NCBI RefSeq assembly: GCF_964355755.1
Contig: NC_092675.1
Location: 11,671,312 to 11,735,311, forward strand
From: Antedon mediterranea
Taxonomy: Eukaryota > Echinodermata > Crinoidea > Comatulida > Antedonidae
Reading direction: 5' to 3'
DNA: 64,000 nt
The position numbers were made by a program, and so were the translations under genes. Shown in pieces: positions 59,103-64,000 of the stretch (positions are counted from its first letter, which is position 1; every line of letters begins with the position of its first letter). The notes beneath the pieces are model-generated. The model was given only the letters and a program-made list of their open reading frames with translations, was not told the DNA's origin and did not search any database.

Positions 59103-62100
59103 TTAGTGAGCAACTATTCTGTCAATGTGTATTCCTTTAAATTTACCAGGGAGTGAATTGCTGTGCTGATTTATTATGGCTACTGATGTTCTTCCCATTT
59201 TCATGAAAACTTTCCCATGCTGCCGGTCATCTCTAATTCCATCAAGAAAAATTTTCATATGGATCATTTCATGAGCCATAGTATTAAGCAATTCACTCGT
59301 CGAATCTGCAGCATTTTTACTATTAATATTTATTATTGATGAGGAACCAATTCTATTCTTATGCAATTGAAGTGTTTCTCCGTAAACATTACCTAAAGGT
59401 ACAAGAAACACATGATCCTCGGCCTTGGGTAACTTTCCCAAGTATACAATAGTATTTATGTAGTTGTAGAGCGAATGTATGTCCTTAACCATCTGTTGGT
59501 CTTGCTTGTGGGTCTCTCTTCTTGCTTCGGTTCGTAACCGCTCTTGTTGATCATATATTTTCTTTTTATGAGTACATCTTTCGCACATGGCATTTGTTAT
59601 GCATTCCTTATGATAAGGCTTGTGGCATGTAGAGCAGTTGATGACTTCTGGAGTGATAGGTGTGTTGCAGCAGTTTGTCAGAGGTATTGCGGACATCCTT
59701 GATGCAGGGGCATTGTGGCAGTTATCCTTTTCTAAATATCCACGCAAATCTCCCTTCTCAAATGCTTCAACAAGCTTTCGCCTAACAACCCTCTCGTCTT
59801 CTTCAAATCGTAGTGTTGATGGATCTTTTCCTGCACACAGTGCAGCAGCAAATGCTATACAAAAATGGCCACAAGTGTTACTTGCATAAGGTTGTTGCTG
59901 TACACCATGTACGTGAAAATTCATGTTGGGAACGCCGGGTTCCATCAACTTGCATGCTACCTGAGTCAATTCTAATGGGTAATTTCTTGGATTCAATGTC
60001 TGTAAACTATCGTACACATCGACGTTACTATTGGTAAGTTGTTGGTACCAATGCTTGTCTGATATTGTAATCCAGTGCGAGTTTCTCAGGTTTATAAATT
60101 GTACATATTGTGTAGTCTTGACAAAATTGTGCATTTGCTGTTGATAGATGGTGTCTTGTAATCCACGTGTTTCTGGATAGTTTCTCTTTAGAATTATGTT
60201 GGCGGCATTTATAATCCTATCATCTACCTCATTATGTCTCTCTTCTACAAGCTTTTTATGGTGTAACCTTAGTTGGTATTCCTCCAGCCACCAGTCATTG
60301 GGTTCATCAGTCGTTTGTACTACAACATTTGACTTGGGCGTTGAAATAATCAGTCTTCCAAGACTATCTTTCGTTGTTTTCAGACCGAACGACTTGTTAA
60401 TGTACTTAATATGGTTGCCATTTAATTTATTATTTCGACGGTGTACTAAGGATTTTACCATAAATAAATGATTCGCTATTGACATTTCATTTAAAAAATG
60501 CTTGGACTTATTTAATTCGGAATAAAATTGTTCTGCAACTTGTGTATTTGTTTTAGACTTCAATTGTGGTACAAAATTAATTTTCCGCAAAATTTCAGTT
60601 TCACTGTTTGTGTTAGCCTCATGAAATCGGTCAAAAAGCGCGTACGTGCTGCTTTGTCCAGTTACAGGATGCCCGGTTTCCGACGTCGCACGAAGCCCAT
60701 TAAGCCATGGCATGTCCATTAATAAAGTATTAGCTTTTGCACACCGAATATTCTCCTCTGTAGAATCAGCTACTCTTCCTTCGAACGGAAAGAACATTGG
60801 CTCTGTTTGACCATCATAATGCAAATTGTTACCAAATTTTGCAACAATGTGTGCCATGTCCACAATTATTATATTTGGCTTATGTTTCATCGACATGATT
60901 ATGTCTGTGTAATCTCGAGGCGATTCTGCTCGTAGGACAAACTTAATTCCGTAGACTACTCCATGGGGACAATGTGATGTTAATATTCCCCCGGAACACC
61001 CCCAGATTTTCTTCATTATTTTATTGAAATTATTATGGTTCTTGGCTAAAGCCTCCCTTATACTACAAATAATGTCCAACTTACTTCCCTTTGATGCAAG
61101 ATTGATAGTTTTAGCTATTTTCTTGACTTCCTTAACAGTAGATTGGTGGAGCATCTCAAAAAGTCTCTCCTTACTCATATGTCTGCAGTCAGCAGTCAAG
61201 TTACCGTCTTCTGAAACTTTCCTGAATTCTGTGTTGTAAATTAAATTGTCTTTTCTTGTATGCTCACCGATAAACGGAGACCATTCGTTCAGACCAGCCG
61301 TTATTGGAAAAGGATTTACTGCTGACTGATGCATGAGGCCTCTAGATAGTATATGCAAACTAACTCGTTCATAAAATTCTATGCAATCTACTTTTTCTTT
61401 ACATTTATGAGGCTTGCCAAGTTCAGACAAAGCTGTCCTAAAATGAACCTTTCTGTTCACATCCATGATCATTATTGTGGGATGGTAACCACATATATTG
61501 CAATGCATATCTTCATTGATGTTTGATTGAGCTTCAAATGCTAAATAAGCATTCAACACCAATGTTTGATCAATTTCTATGCCCGATGTTTCGCATATCT
61601 GCTTAACAATGCTACCAGTAGCTATGTGATGATCCACGCCTGACCTAAGCCATAGGCAAACATCAAATCCAATACAAAATGAATCATTATAGTTATAAAT
61701 ACCAAGTTCATAATCCTTGTAATGGTAAGTCATTGAACATTGTGGGCACTTTTTGTGATACACTAATATATCGTGCAAGCCATTCATTGAAAGGAGCCTT
61801 CCAGTTCGATATGCTTTTTGAGGTGGACCTAAATTAACATTGCATTTCTGACATACTTTTTCTGACGGAACGACCTCTTTAGACCACATTCCGGTTTTTG
61901 GAATAAACTCCTTGATCTGCAATGGGATTCGTTTATGGTTGAAAATGTATATAGCTTCGTCTTTAGCCTGATCCGTGACCGTTTTGCTATTATTGTCAGT
62001 TTGTTGTGTTTGTTCGGTTTCATTTGACTTTATGATTGAATCTTGTGATAAACGCCAAAGGCACATGCCTTTATGTACACATGGAACTTTGCGTTTGCAG

Positions 62101-63119
62101 CATTTGCAGTCAATTGCTTTCGTTTTAGCATCATATGTACATACTACCCGTTCAAGCTGTGCATAATAGTGACTTTCGCCCTCAAAGACCGACAGATGCT
62201 GGTAACGTCCATCACTAAAGTAGGCTACAGGTGGTGTGTTATGGTATTTTGCCAAATCATTTAAGGTCTTACATTTTTCAATTGTACTAGATGACAAAGC
62301 TTTAAATGACCCTGAAACAGATAAATTTTCTAGAAAAATCTCGTCTAATGGAGTGAACGAACTATATACCGCCCGTGAAGCTTCTTGTAGATGTTGGCAT
62401 TCAAAAACAGGCAAGCCGCTTGCTCCTGCAACATCCATGATAACACGACAATCTGTTAATTCACAGAAAGAAAACCTTGGATTTGGACCTATATTGGTTT
62501 TCTGGACATGACAGGGGTATGCAACACCACCATGGGAGCTCCTTCTAACAAGGAATATTCCTTTATTTACATCTATACAGATTCCTGTAACTTTGTTGGG
62601 TTTAGGTTTTTTGTTTTTTCCATATTCCATCTCATATTTTCGCTTTGAAGAGGGATCTTTACTATTGCATGTGTTATTGTCTTCCTTCCCTTCTTGTTCA
62701 TCAGTAGCTGTTTCATTTATTTTGGTGTTACTATCTGCATTTTCTTTGATGTTCGTTTGCTTGTTTCCTTTATCAACATTGGTTTCACAGAAATCATGAT
62801 TTTTACTTTCATTACATTCAAATCTATGAGTATCACGTAGGTGTTTCAGCATCCTGTCTCTTCTACACATTATTTTATTACACTCCGGGCAATGATAGTG
62901 ATACCTATCAGTGTCCGTCTGGGGCTCATGTGGAAGTTTGCATGCTATTATCAGGAAAATGCCATAATTAATTCCATGATTTAAATGTTTTGTTTTTATA
63001 TGTCTTTTTAACTTTGATTTAAACTTCCAATTGTTTAGCACACAATAATGGCATGAATGACTATCTGCTATCTCATTAATTATCCTATCTGTATCTATTA
63101 ACTTTATGGAAAATGCCAT
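59103..63119 (-). CDS. Giant KDZ-type transposase with Ulp1-like and SprT-like protease domains
   Basis: The open frame reaches 63,167 (1,354 codons), but the ATG at 63,119 has a near-ideal Kozak context (AACACCATGG), so 1,338 residues is likelier. Numbering below is from 63,167. Two C2H2 fingers: C39/C42/H56/H61 and C93/C96/H109/H114. Acidic linker 120-190. A CxC-x6-CxH (SWIM-like) cluster at C354-H365. A CxC5/6-like zinc segment (C439/C442, C474/C477). A CNICGYHPTIMIMD block at 556-569, matching the KDZ 'CxxC...D' first strand (D569). SAP-like helices 663-710. HGVVYGIKFVLRAESPRDYT (735-754), NIIIVDMAH (D770) and NTQVAEQFYSELN (E879) complete a plausible RNase-H D/D/E core. A Ulp1/C48-like protease follows (H1031, D1052, Q1091 or Q1092, C1099 in NTCGHFC), then a PHD/RING-like finger (1166-1198) and a SprT-like zincin (HEMIH 1299-1303, H1317). 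It looks intact and would act in the nucleus. Domain calls are by eye; HMGXB3-like proteins are a related possibility. Confidence 0.85.
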   Translation of the reverse strand: MAFSIKLIDTDRIINEIADSHSCHYCVLNNWKFKSKLKRHIKTKHLNHGINYGIFLIIACKLPHEPQTDTDRYHYHCPECNKIMCRRDRMLKHLRDTHRFECNESKNHDFCETNVDKGNKQTNIKENADSNTKINETATDEQEGKEDNNTCNSKDPSSKRKYEMEYGKNKKPKPNKVTGICIDVNKGIFLVRRSSHGGVAYPCHVQKTNIGPNPRFSFCELTDCRVIMDVAGASGLPVFECQHLQEASRAVYSSFTPLDEIFLENLSVSGSFKALSSSTIEKCKTLNDLAKYHNTPPVAYFSDGRYQHLSVFEGESHYYAQLERVVCTYDAKTKAIDCKCCKRKVPCVHKGMCLWRLSQDSIIKSNETEQTQQTDNNSKTVTDQAKDEAIYIFNHKRIPLQIKEFIPKTGMWSKEVVPSEKVCQKCNVNLGPPQKAYRTGRLLSMNGLHDILVYHKKCPQCSMTYHYKDYELGIYNYNDSFCIGFDVCLWLRSGVDHHIATGSIVKQICETSGIEIDQTLVLNAYLAFEAQSNINEDMHCNICGYHPTIMIMDVNRKVHFRTALSELGKPHKCKEKVDCIEFYERVSLHILSRGLMHQSAVNPFPITAGLNEWSPFIGEHTRKDNLIYNTEFRKVSEDGNLTADCRHMSKERLFEMLHQSTVKEVKKIAKTINLASKGSKLDIICSIREALAKNHNNFNKIMKKIWGCSGGILTSHCPHGVVYGIKFVLRAESPRDYTDIIMSMKHKPNIIIVDMAHIVAKFGNNLHYDGQTEPMFFPFEGRVADSTEENIRCAKANTLLMDMPWLNGLRATSETGHPVTGQSSTYALFDRFHEANTNSETEILRKINFVPQLKSKTNTQVAEQFYSELNKSKHFLNEMSIANHLFMVKSLVHRRNNKLNGNHIKYINKSFGLKTTKDSLGRLIISTPKSNVVVQTTDEPNDWWLEEYQLRLHHKKLVEERHNEVDDRIINAANIILKRNYPETRGLQDTIYQQQMHNFVKTTQYVQFINLRNSHWITISDKHWYQQLTNSNVDVYDSLQTLNPRNYPLELTQVACKLMEPGVPNMNFHVHGVQQQPYASNTCGHFCIAFAAALCAGKDPSTLRFEEDERVVRRKLVEAFEKGDLRGYLEKDNCHNAPASRMSAIPLTNCCNTPITPEVINCSTCHKPYHKECITNAMCERCTHKKKIYDQQERLRTEARRETHKQDQQMVKDIHSLYNYINTIVYLGKLPKAEDHVFLVPLGNVYGETLQLHKNRIGSSSIININSKNAADSTSELLNTMAHEMIHMKIFLDGIRDDRQHGKVFMKMGRTSVAIINQHSNSLPGKFKGIHIDRIVAH

Positions 63120-63167
63120 GGTGTTTATACAATTAAAATTAACAATAGAGTAGAAATCAATAAACAA

Positions 63168-64000
63168 TCAATGATTACAGTAGCCTATTCAATACAAACA
63201 TTACATTACAAAATGTACCGGTACTGACAAGTGTTCCTCTTGCAAAACTTTATCAGTGGCCCTACGAATAACAAATAACCAATCAAAAGCACCTGTTAAT
63301 ACAAAAAAAACAATGAAAATGATGTGACTACTTATTCTAATAAAATTACATAGAATTGTAATAAAATGAAAATATTTTACTAGGATATGGATTTATTTAT
63401 TATTTTATCATCAGGTTACGGTGATTGTTTTTTTATTTCAAAGTAAAATACTCAAATTCACGTTTATAGTTCATTAATTAAATTAATAGATCATAATTTT
63501 TTTTAATGTCACCAACCAAATATACAGTACACTCATCTTGACCAACTTAATTTACGACATGCATTTACATATTATGCAGATCGGAATATTATATCACTCT
63601 TAGATATGATAAATAATTACTGTATGTGATTTTAAACAAACTATTCTTGAAAAGACCTAATAATAAACAGTAAACAACATGTAGTTACCATTAGTACTTC
63701 GAAAATCTTATTTGGTTAATAATAGCTTTGAAAACAAGTAAAAACCAACATAAATAAAACAATCACTATTTGTAGTTGAATGACCGATGACAACAGTGTT
63801 CCGTTCTTTTTGCAAAATTGCATCAAAATCTCTTCAATGAAAAGCAGCCACACCTAATACAAAAAAATGATATAAAGTTTAGAATTTCCCAAATTGTATT
63901 GCAAAAGATAGGACATCAAACTAGTTAAGCACTTACTTTCACTACTTTTAGGCCCTGTCCTCCCATTAAAGAAAAGGGGAATACCCCCCCCCCCCCCACA
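63168..64000. other. 5' flank of the transposase gene
   Basis: AT-rich. On the - strand a GTAAGT donor lies at 63,931-63,936 and an acceptor-like TTGAATAG near 63,187, so a 5' non-coding exon may lie at or beyond 63,937. A C-homopolymer (15 or so) lies at the window end. No terminal repeat of the element is visible before the window ends. Confidence 0.35.

Noticed and set aside
59103-63167. Interpretation as a virus or Maverick/Polinton protease-polymerase protein
   Set aside because: No polymerase B, capsid or integrase motifs; the NTQxAEQ and zinc-block order fits KDZ transposases instead.
63979-63998. G-quadruplex or regulatory C-tract at the window end
   Set aside because: A simple homopolymer at the edge, with no neighbouring structure to support a role.

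Overview
The window is animal (metazoan) genomic DNA. It is AT-rich, contains spliced exons with GT..AG borders, and is dominated by transposable elements and satellites; there is no bacterial-style gene packing. The dispersed TAGGCCTA words, the repeat types and the transposon families suggest a marine deuterostome, most likely an echinoderm, but that placement is an inference. The only clear host gene is the 3' two-thirds of PREB/SEC12 (about 1.4-9.7 kb, + strand). Seven exons join with matching codon phases and encode WD40 repeats plus a C-terminal membrane anchor; the first exon(s) lie upstream of base 1. Its introns carry a Penelope-like reverse transcriptase relic, a short TIR element and other repeats.

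From about 10.5 to 16.5 kb lie a 326-bp tandem triplication, a repeat family headed by hairpins, and a ~157-bp satellite. The satellite is interrupted by a 17.38-kb insertion (16,504-33,883). That insertion has imperfect terminal inverted repeats, subterminal GCGAGGCA repeats and a 9-bp (or 8-bp) target duplication; neighbouring satellite monomers show the intact empty site. Inside it is a frameshifted remnant of a KDZ (Kyakuja-Dileera-Zisupton) transposase and four different tandem arrays (94-bp, 34-bp, 76-bp with a 1,977-bp higher-order repeat, and 56-bp). Most of the element is therefore satellite.

From 33.9 to 46 kb come the satellite's other side, a non-LTR fragment, 3'-terminal Penelope fragments, a 2.0-kb TTAA-flanked element, and a decayed P-element/THAP9-like transposase on the - strand. 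The transposase is split by an 882-bp near-perfect palindrome. From 46 to 57 kb there are MITEs with hairpin ends, exon-like pieces of a decayed transposon gene, 640-bp tandem triplicates and a 54-bp minisatellite.

The strongest single gene is the intact 1,354-codon ORF on the - strand (59,103-63,167), whose start is better placed at 63,119 by its Kozak context. It reads as a giant KDZ-type transposase: two C2H2 fingers, CxC/SWIM-like zinc motifs, a SAP-like segment, an RNase-H-like core with candidate D/D/E residues, a Ulp1-type cysteine protease, a PHD/RING-like finger and a C-terminal SprT-like HExxH metalloprotease. Combining two SUMO/DNA-protein-crosslink-type proteases with a transposase in one uninterrupted ORF is the most unusual biology here. 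No functional RNA gene, CRISPR array or virus was identified.
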